Part shown: positions 8,520-16,445 of the stretch, in pieces
How the letters are laid out: each line of letters starts with the position of its first letter
Position numbering within the stretch: the first letter of the stretch is position 1
NCBI RefSeq assembly: GCF_014646235.1
Contig: NZ_BMNB01000002.1
Span: 62,001-126,000 of the forward strand
Direction of reading: 5' to 3'
DNA length: 64,000 nt
Source of the DNA: Micromonospora sonchi
Lineage (GTDB): Bacteria; Actinomycetota; Actinomycetes; Mycobacteriales; Micromonosporaceae
Program-made: the position numbers and the translations under genes
Notes under the pieces: model-generated
Told to the model about the DNA's origin: nothing
Database searches by the model: none
The model's input: the letters and a program-made list of their open reading frames with translations, nothing else

Positions 8520-9518
8520 TCAGCCGCGGCGGCGGGCGCGGGCGGCCCAGATGGCGTACGCGGGGTCGCGGTCCAGGTTGTGCCGGTCCCGGTCGTAGCG
8601 TCGGGTGGTACGCGGGTCGGCGTGACCCATCGCGTCCTGCACGTCCTCCAGCGGGACGCCCTCGGCGCGGGCGGTGGTGGCGAAGGCGTGCCGCAGCGAG
8701 TGCGGCGACAGGCGGGCCCAGGCGGGTATCCCGGCGTCGCGGGCGAGCCGGCGGACCAGCCGGAACACCGAGTGCCGGTCCAGGCGGGCGCCGCTGGCGG
8801 TGACCAGCAGCGCCCCGGTGAGCTGGGCGACGGGCACGCCCTGGCGGGTGGCCCGCTCGGCCAGGTAGGCGTCCACGGCGTACGCGGTGGAGGGGGTCAG
8901 TGCCCGGCGGCGGGGCTTGCCGCCCTTGCCGACGAAGCGCACGCTGCGGTGTCCCCGCTCCGCGCCCAGGTCGGTGAGGTCCAGGGCGACCAGTTCACCG
9001 ACGCGGAGGCCGAGGTCGGCCAGCAGGGCGATGGCGGCGCGGTTGCGGGCGGCGGTCGGCCCGGTGTCGGCCTCGGTGGCGGCCAGCAGCGCGTCGACCT
9101 CGTCGGGGGTCAGTCCCACGGTGGCTGAGTGGTCCCGGTCGATGTGGGGGCGGTCGGCGCCGGCGACCGGGTTGGTGTCCAACGCCCGCAGCTTGACCAG
9201 GAAGTCGTACCAGCTGGACAGGGCGGACAGCTTGCGGGCCACGGTGGCCGGGGTCAGTGGTCGGCCGGTACGCGCGGACCGGCCGCTCTCCAGGGCGCGC
9301 CCGTATTCGTTGACGTGCAGGAAGTTGGCCCGTAGCGGGTCGAGGTGGCGGTCGGCGCACCAGGCGAGCCAGCCGGCGACGTCGCGGCGGTATGCGTCGC
9401 GGGTGTGGTCGCTGAGCCGACGGTTGCGCAGCCAGGCCTCGGTGACGGCGAGGGGCTCGTCGGGCAGGGCGGGTTGGGCCGGCGATTGCGACAGCACCGG
9501 CACATCGGACGAACGCAC
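8520..9518 (-). CDS. tyrosine recombinase / site-specific integrase (XerC/D type)
   Basis: The product is 332 residues from the GTG at 9518. An N-terminal SAM-like core-binding domain (about 15-120) precedes the catalytic domain. The catalytic residues are visible: Arg in LGLRVGEL (about 170), Lys in VGKGGKPRR, H-x-x-R in SPHSLRHAFAT, His in MGHADPRTT, and the nucleophile Tyr in TRRYDRD near the C-terminus. An in-frame start at 9587 would add 23 Arg-rich residues and looks less natural. Xer proteins resolve chromosome dimers, but this gene lacks the usual Xer neighbours and lies beside a long hairpin repeat and a broken gene. A mobile-element integrase or an auxiliary XerC-like recombinase is equally possible. 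Confidence 0.85.
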   Translation of the reverse strand: MRSSDVPVLSQSPAQPALPDEPLAVTEAWLRNRRLSDHTRDAYRRDVAGWLAWCADRHLDPLRANFLHVNEYGRALESGRSARTGRPLTPATVARKLSALSSWYDFLVKLRALDTNPVAGADRPHIDRDHSATVGLTPDEVDALLAATEADTGPTAARNRAAIALLADLGLRVGELVALDLTDLGAERGHRSVRFVGKGGKPRRRALTPSTAYAVDAYLAERATRQGVPVAQLTGALLVTASGARLDRHSVFRLVRRLARDAGIPAWARLSPHSLRHAFATTARAEGVPLEDVQDAMGHADPRTTRRYDRDRHNLDRDPAYAIWAARARRRG

Positions 9519-9593
9519 ATGAAGAAGCTTCTCAGCTCGCGTGCCGCCACGCGCGCAGGCGCGCCGAAGCGCCATGATCGCCCCCACCCGCCT

Positions 9594-9669
9594 CCGCGAT
9601 CTTGCACTTTTGGTCGGCCATTCGGGTTCTTTGTCCCGTAATGGGCCGACAGAAAGTGCAAGATCGCGG
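9594..9669. repeat. long imperfect inverted repeat (intergenic hairpin element)
   Basis: The left arm (9594-9622) starts CCGCGATCTTGCACTTT and the right arm (9640-9669) ends AAAGTGCAAGATCGCGG. The innermost 12-13 bases of each arm pair with a few mismatches (GTCGGCC core), leaving a loop of about 17 bases. The 17-bp outer stem is perfect. It lies between the stop of the DUF6069-like gene (9694) and the start of the recombinase (9518), both on the minus strand. It could act as a terminator, but it lacks a T-run and is much longer than needed. The ATCTTGCACTTT core is, to my recollection, a dispersed repeat in Micromonosporaceae genomes. Confidence 0.7.
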
Positions 9670-9693
9670 GGGTTGGAGGGCGCGAGTTGGCGG

Positions 9694-10113
9694 TCAGTGG
9701 TCGCGCTTCGGCAGCAGGGCGATCAGGGCGGCCGGCACCGCCAGATGCATCGCGCCCAGCGCGAGCTTGGCGCCGGCGGTGGCGTCGACCTGCACCAGGG
9801 GTGCGAACGACAGCAGCGTCACCGCCACCACGAGGCTGAACCAGATCGTGGTGGCCCGCCGCCCGGCGAACCGCTCCAGGACGGCCAGGGCCGCCCAGCC
9901 CAGCAGGGCCGAGCCGAGGGCGACGACGACGACCGGCACAAGATTGACGACCTCCGCACGCTGCCCCGGGCTGCTGACCGCGTAGTCGGCGCCGCCGAGC
10001 GCCCCGACCAGCCAGATCGCGGCGCAGGCCGCGACGGCCGCCAGGACGCTGAGGGGCCGGCGGCGCAGGGATCCGGTGGTGCTGTTGACGGCAGGCGCGG
10101 TGGTGCTGCTCAT
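9694..10113 (-). CDS. four-helix membrane protein, DUF6069-like
   Basis: The 139-residue product begins MSSTTAPAVN at the ATG at 10113, which follows a good GAGGAG ribosome binding site. A longer frame to 10257 would read through the promoter repeat and is rejected. There are four hydrophobic helices, at about 20-40, 53-73, 87-105 and 113-132. The PLSVLAAVAACAAIWL beginning and the VDATAGAKLALGAMHL segment resemble the DUF6069 family of actinobacterial membrane proteins, which has no known function. The promoter carries a tandem 15-bp repeat that looks like a repressor site. Confidence 0.7.
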   Translation of the reverse strand: MSSTTAPAVNSTTGSLRRRPLSVLAAVAACAAIWLVGALGGADYAVSSPGQRAEVVNLVPVVVVALGSALLGWAALAVLERFAGRRATTIWFSLVVAVTLLSFAPLVQVDATAGAKLALGAMHLAVPAALIALLPKRDH

Positions 10114-10160
10114 AGCCACTCCTCGATCGGGAACTTCAGCAGAGCGACCGTACCAGATCG

Positions 10161-10190
10161 TCTTGTGCGGGACTATCTGGTGCGAGACTA
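10161..10190. promoter_or_regulatory. tandem 15-bp direct repeat, candidate operator
   Basis: TCTTGTGCGGGACTA (10161-10175) is followed directly by TCTGGTGCGAGACTA (10176-10190); 13 of 15 bases match. The pair lies 48-77 bp upstream of the DUF6069-like gene start, in the expected promoter zone on the minus strand. Overlapping inverted ACCAGAT/ATCTGGT half-sites lie at 10152-10158 and 10175-10181. This arrangement suggests cooperative binding by a TetR- or HxlR-type repressor, which is not encoded next to it. Confidence 0.55.
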
Positions 10191-10315
10191 AAGTCCCCTC
10201 GCCCGGATGCCGCCGCGCTAGCGCCGGTCTGTCTGACCTTTGTCTCGTCCGACCCACGCGGAGGTACGGGGTTCGAAGTGCGCAAATCCCTGGTCAGCCG
10301 ATAGGCGTATCAACG

Positions 10316-10856
10316 ATGATTGCGGCCATGGCCACGACCCGACGAGTTGCCCCGATCACCGCCGGCGCGATCGATGGCCGGTTGGGTGGCAACGCCGCCT
10401 CGATCCGGGCGACGGCCCGTGCCCTGGCGAAGGTCGAGTCCGCTGCGGTCGTGGTGCTCGTCGAGGGCATCAGCGACCAGATGGCACTGGAAACGGCCGC
10501 AGCATGCCGCGGCCGGGATCTCCCTGAACATGACCCAGCTCGGCTCACCCCACACGCGCACCGACATGGAACACCTCGGGTTCCACGTCTGCGTCAACGA
10601 CCTGGAGGAGGAGCTGATTCACGCCCTGGGCACCACACGGGTCGAAGCGCTCCTCGACTCTCAGGGCGACCTCCGCTCGTTCCGCTCGTTCCAGAGCCAG
10701 CCCGCCTGGCGTGGCCGGGAGCCCGAAGCGCAGATGTGGCGGTTCCTGCGCAGCAGCTCGCACCGCAACCTGCGCTACGCACGCCTGCTCGTCGAAGCGG
10801 CAGTTGACCGGAACACCTTGCCGCGGCCACTCGACGCGCTCCTCACCGCCGTGTGA
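10316..10856 (+). pseudogene. broken TOPRIM-domain protein gene (internal deletion and frame change)
   Basis: The first part (10316 to about 10525) encodes MIAAMATTRRVAPITAGAI, continuing to VVLVEGISDQMALETAA, the start of an OLD/TOPRIM nucleotidyl-transferase-like domain in which the Glu of VEGISD is a metal ligand. The family sequence then stops. From about 10530 a different frame carries the C-terminal half (TDMEHLGFHVCVNDLEEELIHALG, then LRSFRSFQSQPAWRGREPEAQMWRFL) to the stop at 10856. The intact family has a middle section containing the second acidic TOPRIM motif (DxD-type), which is missing here. Loss of sequence plus a shift makes a functional product unlikely. Both halves keep normal high-GC codon use, so the damage looks recent. 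Confidence 0.7.
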
Positions 10857-11091
10857 GCGCCTGGTCAGAAGTCTCGTCGGTAACTGTCGGTGTCGTGTCC
10901 GCTCGGTAGAAAGGGCAGCCGAGGGTCGTGGTGTCGGGTTTGGCCCTGTCGAGCTGAGAGCGTGAACGGATCGCGGTGATCGACGGCGGGTGGGCGGGCT
11001 GAGGGATGGTGATAGCGCAGACGGGTCAGCTCGACAGCGGCCAGCAGCGACATCATCTGGGCCCGGGGCGCCCGCGCGGAACGCGTATCGC

Positions 11092-11562
11092 TCAACAGAC
11101 CGAGCCGGCCGGCCCACACGCTCCGGGGCCGGCGAGCCGCTCGGTGACCAGGCGCTGAATGGCCTGGAGGAACACCTCGCGCTCGGCCTCGGGCAGCGCG
11201 GCGAGCACGTCGGCCTCGATGCGGGCGGAGACCTGCCGGGCCTGGTCGAGCACCCGCTTCCCCTTCGGGGTCACCTCGACCAACCTCGCTCGCCGGTCGG
11301 CCGGTGCGGGTACGCGTCGGGCCAGGCCGTCGGCCTCCAACTGGTCCAGGGTCACCACCATGGTGGTCTTGTCGACCCCACACGACTCGCCGATCTGGCG
11401 CTGGGTCAGACCGCCGTCGTGGGCGCGCAGCAGGACGCCGTACGCCCTGGGCGAGATACCGAGCTCGGCCAGGCCCTCGGCGTGCTCGGCCCGCAGGGCG
11501 TGACTGGCCCAGCTGAGCAGGAACATCAGGCCCGACGGGCGGCCCGGCGACGGGAGGTCCAT
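11092..11562 (-). CDS. MarR family transcriptional regulator
   Basis: The 156-residue product has the MarR winged-helix layout: an N-terminal dimerisation helix (about 12-35), a helix-turn-helix LTQRQIGESCGVDKTTMVVTL (about 55-75), and a wing with the family motif PADRRARLVEVTPKGKRVLD (about 89-110). C-terminal dimerisation helices run to 145. It is divergent from the glycosyltransferase gene, whose start is about 100 bp away, and may control that gene or itself. A palindromic operator was not obvious. The 10857-11091 stretch downstream holds no gene I can support. Confidence 0.85.
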   Translation of the reverse strand: MDLPSPGRPSGLMFLLSWASHALRAEHAEGLAELGISPRAYGVLLRAHDGGLTQRQIGESCGVDKTTMVVTLDQLEADGLARRVPAPADRRARLVEVTPKGKRVLDQARQVSARIEADVLAALPEAEREVFLQAIQRLVTERLAGPGACGPAGSVC

Positions 11563-11660
11563 GCACCGAGGCTAACAAGATCTTCCGAGCCGGGATCGTT
11601 GCCCGGTCATTGCCCATCGGGTGGATAGCCGACCTGGTGGGCCCGGCCGACAATGTCACC

Positions 11661-13196
11661 GTGACCACGGCAACCCCACAGAGCCGCAACCGCACCGCGA
11701 AGCCGCATCCGACGGGCTCCGTGCCCGGTCCCAGGGCGACCGCGCCGTGGCTCGTCGCCGGGGCGGTCGCCCTGGTCCTGCTGGCGTCAGCGCCGCGTTA
11801 CGGCTACCACCGCGACGAGCTGTACTTCCTGCTCGCCGGCCGGCACCTCGACTGGGGCTACGTCGACCAGGGGCCCCTGGTGCCGGCCCTGGCCCGGTTG
11901 GCCGACACGCTCGCGCCGGGCAGCCTGCTCGCCCTGCGTACGCCGTCGGCGCTGCTGGCCGGCGGCGCGGTGCTGCTGGTCGCCGCGATCGCCCGCCAGT
12001 TCGGCGCGGACCGGCGCACGCAGATGTTCGCCGCCCTGCTCGGCGCCACCTCGGGGATCGTCCTGGCCACCGGCCACCTGCTCAGCACCAGCACCGTCGA
12101 CCTGGTGGTCTGGCTGGCCGCCGCGCTGTGCACCGTACGGCTGCTGCGCACCGGGGACGGCCGGTGGGCCCTCGCCGTCGCGCTGGTGCTCGGGGTCGGA
12201 ATGTTCAACAAGCTGCTGCCCGCACTGCTCGCCGTGGGCCTGGTGGCCGGGTTGGCGATCGCCGGGCCCCGCCGACTGCTGCGCGACCGCTGGGTCCTCA
12301 CCGCCACCGGGCTGTTCGCGCTGCTCGCCGCCGCGAGCCTGGCGTGGCAGGCGGCTCACGGGTTCCCCCAACTGGGGGTCGCGGCGACGATCGCCGACGG
12401 GGACAGCTCCTACAGCGGCCGGCTGGACGCCTTGTTCCTGCACTTCGTGATCATCGGTCCGTTCGTGGTGCCGCTCTGGGTGGCCGGGCTGGTGGCACTG
12501 CTGAAGCGGCCACACTGGCGCGGGTACCGGACGCTCGGCTGGGCCGCCGTGGTGGTCGCCGGCATCGTGCTGCTCGCCGGCGGCAAGGGCTACTACGACG
12601 CCCCGCTGCTGCTGGTGCTCACCGCCGCCGGCGCGGTCGTCGCCGCCGGCTGGTCGGCCCGCAGCCGCGTACGCCAGGGGTTGTTGGTGGCCGTGGTCGT
12701 CCTCACCGCCGCCAGCAACGCGGTGCTGTTGCTGCCCCTGCTGCCGGCCGACCGGATGCCCGGATTCGTCGTCGCCGTCAACTACGACGCCGGCGAGACC
12801 ATCGGCTGGCCGGCGTTCGCCGACTCGCTCGCCGCCGTGCACCGCGACCTCCCGGCCGAGGAGCAGGCCCGCGCGGTCATCCTCACCGCGAACTACGGCG
12901 AGGCCGGCGCGGTGGCCCGCTACGGCCCACCGCGCGGGCTGCCCACCGCGTACTCCGGGCACAACAGCATGGCCGACTTCGGTCGTCCGCCGGCGGACGC
13001 CGACGTGGTGATCGCCGTCGGGTGGCCCCGGCCGGACCGGTTGCAGGCCTGGTTCACCGACGTCACCCTCGCCGGGCGGGTGGACCAGCGGGTGGCGGTG
13101 GAGAACGACGAGAACGGCGGGCCGATCTGGCTGTGCCGGGGGCTGCGCCGCCCATGGGCCGACATCTGGGACACCGAGGTGCGTCACACGGGGTGA
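11661..13196 (+). CDS. GT39/ArnT-like membrane glycosyltransferase
   Basis: The product is about 511 residues from the GTG at 11661; a TTG at 11610 is also in frame but neither site has a convincing ribosome binding site. The first hydrophobic segment (about 30-45) is followed by the family hallmark YHRDELYFLLAGRHLDWGYVDQ. This contains the catalytic Asp-Glu pair of PMT_2 enzymes that use polyprenyl-phosphate sugars. Around ten further membrane helices follow, ending with a soluble C-terminal domain (about 390-511, including NYGEAGAVARYGPP). Such enzymes transfer a lipid-linked sugar to cell-envelope acceptors outside the membrane. The acceptor is unknown. The FkbM methyltransferase gene follows in the same direction. 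Confidence 0.85.
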   Translation: MTTATPQSRNRTAKPHPTGSVPGPRATAPWLVAGAVALVLLASAPRYGYHRDELYFLLAGRHLDWGYVDQGPLVPALARLADTLAPGSLLALRTPSALLAGGAVLLVAAIARQFGADRRTQMFAALLGATSGIVLATGHLLSTSTVDLVVWLAAALCTVRLLRTGDGRWALAVALVLGVGMFNKLLPALLAVGLVAGLAIAGPRRLLRDRWVLTATGLFALLAAASLAWQAAHGFPQLGVAATIADGDSSYSGRLDALFLHFVIIGPFVVPLWVAGLVALLKRPHWRGYRTLGWAAVVVAGIVLLAGGKGYYDAPLLLVLTAAGAVVAAGWSARSRVRQGLLVAVVVLTAASNAVLLLPLLPADRMPGFVVAVNYDAGETIGWPAFADSLAAVHRDLPAEEQARAVILTANYGEAGAVARYGPPRGLPTAYSGHNSMADFGRPPADADVVIAVGWPRPDRLQAWFTDVTLAGRVDQRVAVENDENGGPIWLCRGLRRPWADIWDTEVRHTG

Positions 13197-13251
13197 CCGG
13201 TCGCCGCGCGGACCGCCACGGCGGCCCGCACCGGCGGGTTAGGGTGCTGCG

Positions 13252-14031
13252 ATGGGTACCCATTGCGCCGCGGTCGAGGCGCTCAAGGCCGACCCGGCCA
13301 CCGCGTCGCTGCGCCGCTCGCTGGAGGTCTACTACGGCGATCCCGACCGGGACGCGGCGATGGACGCCTTCTACGCCCGTTTCGTACGCCCCGGCGACCT
13401 GGTGTTCGACATCGGCTCGCACGTGGGTGACCACATCGGCTGCTTCCGCCGCCTCGGCGCCCGGGTCGTCGCCGTGGAACCGCAACCGCTGTGCCTGCAG
13501 GCGCTGCGCGCCATCTACGCCGACGACGAGCAGGTGACCCTCGTCGAGGCGGCCTGCGGGGCGCAGCCGGGGCGGGTCAGCTTCCTGGTGAACTCCGCCA
13601 ACCCGACCGTCTCCACCGCCTCCACCGACTTCGTGGCGGCGGCGGCCGGCGCCGGCGGCTGGGAAGGACAGGTGTGGGACGGCCGGATCGAGGTCCCGGT
13701 CACCACCGTCGACGCGCTCATCGCCGAACACGGCACACCGGCCTTCGTCAAAATCGACGTGGAGGGCTTCGAGGACGCCGTCCTCGCCGGCCTGAGCCGC
13801 TCACTGCCGGCGCTGTCGTTCGAGTTCACCACGATCGGGCGTACGGTGGCGTTGCGTTGCCTGGACCGGCTCACCGCGCTCGGCTTCGGTGGCTTCGACG
13901 TGGCGCTCGGCGACGACAAGTCGTTGACCCTCGGGCGGTGGGCCAGCGCCGAGGAGATGGCCAACCACCTGCTCACGCTGCCGCACGAGGCCAACTCCGG
14001 CGACGTGTACTGCGTACCGACGTCGGCCTGA
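13252..14031 (+). CDS. FkbM family methyltransferase
   Basis: The 259-residue product has a Rossmann-type SAM-binding core. Motif I is LVFDIGSHVGDHI (about 45-57), the acidic motif II is VVAVEPQP (about 69-76), and the FkbM signature FVKIDVEGFEDAVLAGL lies at about 164-180. FkbM enzymes O-methylate sugars or polyketides. Its position 55 bp after the GT39-type glycosyltransferase suggests, by inference, methylation of a surface sugar. The stop lies 11 bp from the convergent TetR gene. Confidence 0.88.
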   Translation: MGTHCAAVEALKADPATASLRRSLEVYYGDPDRDAAMDAFYARFVRPGDLVFDIGSHVGDHIGCFRRLGARVVAVEPQPLCLQALRAIYADDEQVTLVEAACGAQPGRVSFLVNSANPTVSTASTDFVAAAAGAGGWEGQVWDGRIEVPVTTVDALIAEHGTPAFVKIDVEGFEDAVLAGLSRSLPALSFEFTTIGRTVALRCLDRLTALGFGGFDVALGDDKSLTLGRWASAEEMANHLLTLPHEANSGDVYCVPTSA

Positions 14032-14042
14032 CCGAGCGGCCG

Positions 14043-14636
14043 TCAGTCGGGCGGGCTGACGGTGACCAGCCGCTCGACCGCCTCGGCGAGGATGCTGCGC
14101 GCCTCCGCCACGCCTGCCCCCGACTCGGTGGCGAGCAGTTGCAGGCAGAGACCGTCGATCAGGGCGAGCAGCACGGTGGCATGGCGCAGTCGGTCCGGGT
14201 GACGTAGGGCGCCCTCGGCCTCCAGCGTGGCCAGCCAGGTGTCGACCCGGTCCAGCGCCCGGGCGGTCATCCCGGACAGCAACCGCCGGGCCTGTTCGAT
14301 GCGTTGTGGACCGAGCGCCGAGGCGTAGAGCGCGAGCCAGTTCTCCAACTCGACCCGGCCGTCCGTAGCCGTGGGAAGGAACTGGGCCAGGCATTCGGTC
14401 AGCCGGGTCGCGGCCGGCACCGTGCGGTCGCCGATGCGCAGGTCGAGCAGCTCGGCGTCGAGGCTCTGGTCGATCACGGCCTGGTGGAGGGCGCGCTGGG
14501 TCGGGAAGTAGTGCCGCAGGGTGCTCGCGCCGATGCCGGCGCGCGCGGCGACGGCGCGTACGGTCAACGCGGCCAGGCCACCCTCTGCGGCGATCTCCGT
14601 CGCCGCGCGCACGATCTGCTCCCGCCGATCACCCAT
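14043..14636 (-). CDS. TetR family transcriptional regulator
   Basis: The product is 197 residues from the ATG at 14636 (MGDRREQIVRAATEIA), which has an AGGAG ribosome binding site; an upstream in-frame ATG at 14672 lacks one. The N-terminal helix-turn-helix is LTVRAVAARAGIGASTLRHYFPTQRAL (about 24-50), typical of TetR. The C-terminal ligand-binding domain (about 60-190) resembles the BetI-like TetR_C group. The paired CACTAGTAC palindromic sites at 14677-14726 just upstream probably serve autoregulation and control of the divergent HNH gene. Confidence 0.88.
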   Translation of the reverse strand: MGDRREQIVRAATEIAAEGGLAALTVRAVAARAGIGASTLRHYFPTQRALHQAVIDQSLDAELLDLRIGDRTVPAATRLTECLAQFLPTATDGRVELENWLALYASALGPQRIEQARRLLSGMTARALDRVDTWLATLEAEGALRHPDRLRHATVLLALIDGLCLQLLATESGAGVAEARSILAEAVERLVTVSPPD

Positions 14637-14676
14637 CGTCCACCCACTCCTTGCACCGACCTTTGGCAGCACGCCG

Positions 14677-14726
14677 CACTAGTACAGCGTGCTACGTCGC
14701 CTCGAGGTTAGCGCAGCGTACTAGTG
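14677..14726. promoter_or_regulatory. inverted pair of TetR-type operators
   Basis: CACTAGTACAGCGTGCTA (14677-14694) recurs in inverted orientation at 14709-14726, where the reverse complement reads CACTAGTACGCTGCGCTA; the two agree at 15 of 18 positions. The pair lies between the TetR gene (start 14636) and the HNH gene (start about 14826). A repressor dimer binding each copy could shut off both divergent promoters. Confidence 0.6.
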
Positions 14727-14825
14727 GGTGGTGACGGAGTCGGGGCGGGGACGACGGTGAGGCGGACGTTGCGGGCCGTGAAGGCCCGTCGTCGCCCGCT
14801 CGCATCCGGGGCATACCCTGACCCG

Positions 14826-15311
14826 GTGCTGTCCCAGATCACGGGCCTGTCGCGGCACTTCACCGCGGAGACGCTCCGGGCCCACCTGCTGAGCCGCGCG
14901 ACGCGCGCCGACAACGGATGTCTCATCGTGCGCGGTTACGGCGCCCAGCGCGGCGTGTACCAGAAACTCGCCGGCCGGGCGTGGGCGCACATCGCGGCGT
15001 ACGTGATCTTCGTCGGCGACTACGACCCCGCTCTCGAGGTCCACCACGACTGCGGTGCGCCGGACTGCATCGAGCCCAGCCACCTGCGCCAGCGCAGCCG
15101 CGCCGACAACTGCCGCGACCGCTTCCAGCGTCCGCAGTGCCGCAACGGCCACGACCGGGAGATCGACCCGGCCACTGGCCGCTTCCGGCGGGCCTGCCGG
15201 ATCTGCAACCGACTCGCCCAGCAGCGCTGGCGCGAGCGCCACGCCGCCGAGGTCGCCGAGGCACGCACGGCGTACGGGCGGACGTCCGCCGGAAATCACC
15301 CCTCCCCCTGA
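14826..15311 (+). CDS. HNH endonuclease-like protein
   Basis: The product is 161 residues from the GTG at 14826. A TACCCT hexamer lies six bases upstream and fits the -10 of a leaderless promoter, so this start is preferred over an ATG at 14724. The core VHHDCGAPDCIEPSHLR (about 76-92) matches the HNH pattern with histidines and a Cys pair. A second Cys set (CRNGHDRE and CRICN, about 110-130) could form another zinc knuckle. The N-terminal half (LSRATRADNGCLIVRGYG) resembles phage or mobile-element HNH proteins that recognise specific DNA. It shares its promoter region with a TetR gene and precedes a truncated regulator. Confidence 0.75.
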   Translation: MLSQITGLSRHFTAETLRAHLLSRATRADNGCLIVRGYGAQRGVYQKLAGRAWAHIAAYVIFVGDYDPALEVHHDCGAPDCIEPSHLRQRSRADNCRDRFQRPQCRNGHDREIDPATGRFRRACRICNRLAQQRWRERHAAEVAEARTAYGRTSAGNHPSP

Positions 15312-15316
15312 TACTC

Positions 15317-16228
15317 GTGCCGGTTCAATCGGCACGGGAGGTGTCCACCCGCACGGTGCTGCGCGACATCGAGGCGCTGTCCGCAGCGGGCGTCCCGGTC
15401 CACGCCGAACGCGGTCGGCACGGCGGCTTCGCACTGTTGCCCGGTTTCCGGACAGAGCTCACCGGACTGAACCACGACGAAGCGCTCGCCCTGCTGGTCG
15501 CCGGATCGCGGAGCGGCGCGCAGGCGTTCGGCCTTGGCTCGGCGCTCGCCTCGGCCATGCGCAAGGTGGTTGACGCGCTGCCCGAAAGCTATCGGGCCAC
15601 TGCGGCCGGCGCCGTCCAGCGATTGCTCATCGACCCGGAGACCGACCTCCTCTCGCGCCGGCTGGTCGCCGAGGAAGTGCCCGACGCCGTGGTGGCCGAG
15701 GTCCGACGCGCGGTGTTCGCCGGACACAAGCTGCGCATCCACTACGCGGCTGTGGACCAGACCCCGCAGTGGCGCACGGTGGACCCGATCGGCCTGGTCA
15801 CGGTACGCGACCAGGGCTACTTGCTGGCCACGAGATCTGGCGCGGACCGCACCTACCGGCTGTCCCGGATCCTGGCCGCCGAGGAACTCGCCGAGCCCGC
15901 GCAGCGACCAGAGCGGGTCGATCTGGACCGGGCCTGGCAGGACCGCAGCACGCAGTTCCGGGCCGGCGGCGACCAGGTCACCGTGCTGGTACGGATGAAC
16001 CCGGCGCGGCGGGAGGACCTGGCGGGCACCGCGCTGGCCATCCGCGCCGAGACAACCGACCCGAACGGCTGGCTGCGGCTGGAGGTGACCTTCCAGGATC
16101 CGAGGCACGCCGAATGGGCGCTGTGGCAACTCGCCATGAACGCGGAAGCTCTGGAGCCGCAGTGGTTACGTACCTCCCTCCGCAACCGCGCAGCCGCGGT
16201 CGTCACCCGCTACCGAGCACCATCCTGA
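15317..16228 (+). CDS. WYL-domain transcriptional regulator, N-terminally truncated
   Basis: From the GTG at 15317 the product is 303 residues. The remaining N-terminus (VSTRTVLRDIEALSAAGVPV) is the recognition-helix end of an HTH_11/DeoR-like domain, followed by ERGRHGGFALLPGF. The WYL domain spans about 125-200 (LRIHYAAVDQTPQWRTVDPIGLV) and a WCX-type C-terminal domain follows. Family members usually begin about 20-25 residues earlier with the first two helices of the winged helix. Here that part is replaced by the end of the HNH gene, whose stop is 5 bp upstream. DNA binding is probably impaired. GGGAGG immediately before a later GTG (15341) could allow an even shorter product. Confidence 0.65.
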   Translation: MPVQSAREVSTRTVLRDIEALSAAGVPVHAERGRHGGFALLPGFRTELTGLNHDEALALLVAGSRSGAQAFGLGSALASAMRKVVDALPESYRATAAGAVQRLLIDPETDLLSRRLVAEEVPDAVVAEVRRAVFAGHKLRIHYAAVDQTPQWRTVDPIGLVTVRDQGYLLATRSGADRTYRLSRILAAEELAEPAQRPERVDLDRAWQDRSTQFRAGGDQVTVLVRMNPARREDLAGTALAIRAETTDPNGWLRLEVTFQDPRHAEWALWQLAMNAEALEPQWLRTSLRNRAAAVVTRYRAPS

Positions 16229-16405
16229 GAGTCCGATCGGGACTTCCCGTCGTGTGACTGCTCCCATGCCGGTCCGGGTCGTGCGGGATCTGGTAGCGCC
16301 AGCAGGCACGCATCACCTGATTGCCGGACCCCTTGCACCAGTCTTAATGCTTACGCACCTTAACTGTCATTATGATGTCTCGACGGTATGTCCGTTTCGT
16401 GGGGA

Positions 16406-16445
16406 CTATTTATCGGATTGCCGTAACCGGTAATCCGATAAATAG
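16406..16445. promoter_or_regulatory. 40-bp AT-rich near-perfect palindrome
   Basis: CTATTTATCGGATT (16406-16419) is matched perfectly by its reverse complement at 16432-16445, and most of the inner bases (GCCG/CGGT) also pair. The palindrome is far more AT-rich than the surroundings and sits in a gene-free stretch (16229-16633) that also has an AT-rich run, CTTAACTGTCATTATGATG, at about 16352-16375. It could be an operator, a recombination or attachment site, or a remnant of a mobile element end. No flanking gene explains it. A 37-codon ORF (16492-16605) follows but I cannot support it as a gene. Confidence 0.6.

Noticed and set aside
8520..10190. An integrated mobile element bounded by the recombinase and the hairpin
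   Set aside because: No direct repeats, tRNA end or excisionase-like gene could be found to define borders.
10865..11056. A 63-codon minus-strand frame downstream of the MarR gene (MMSLLAAVELTRLRYHH)
   Set aside because: Third-position GC is only moderate, there is no clear ribosome site and no family is recognised. It could be a real small protein, but the evidence is too thin.
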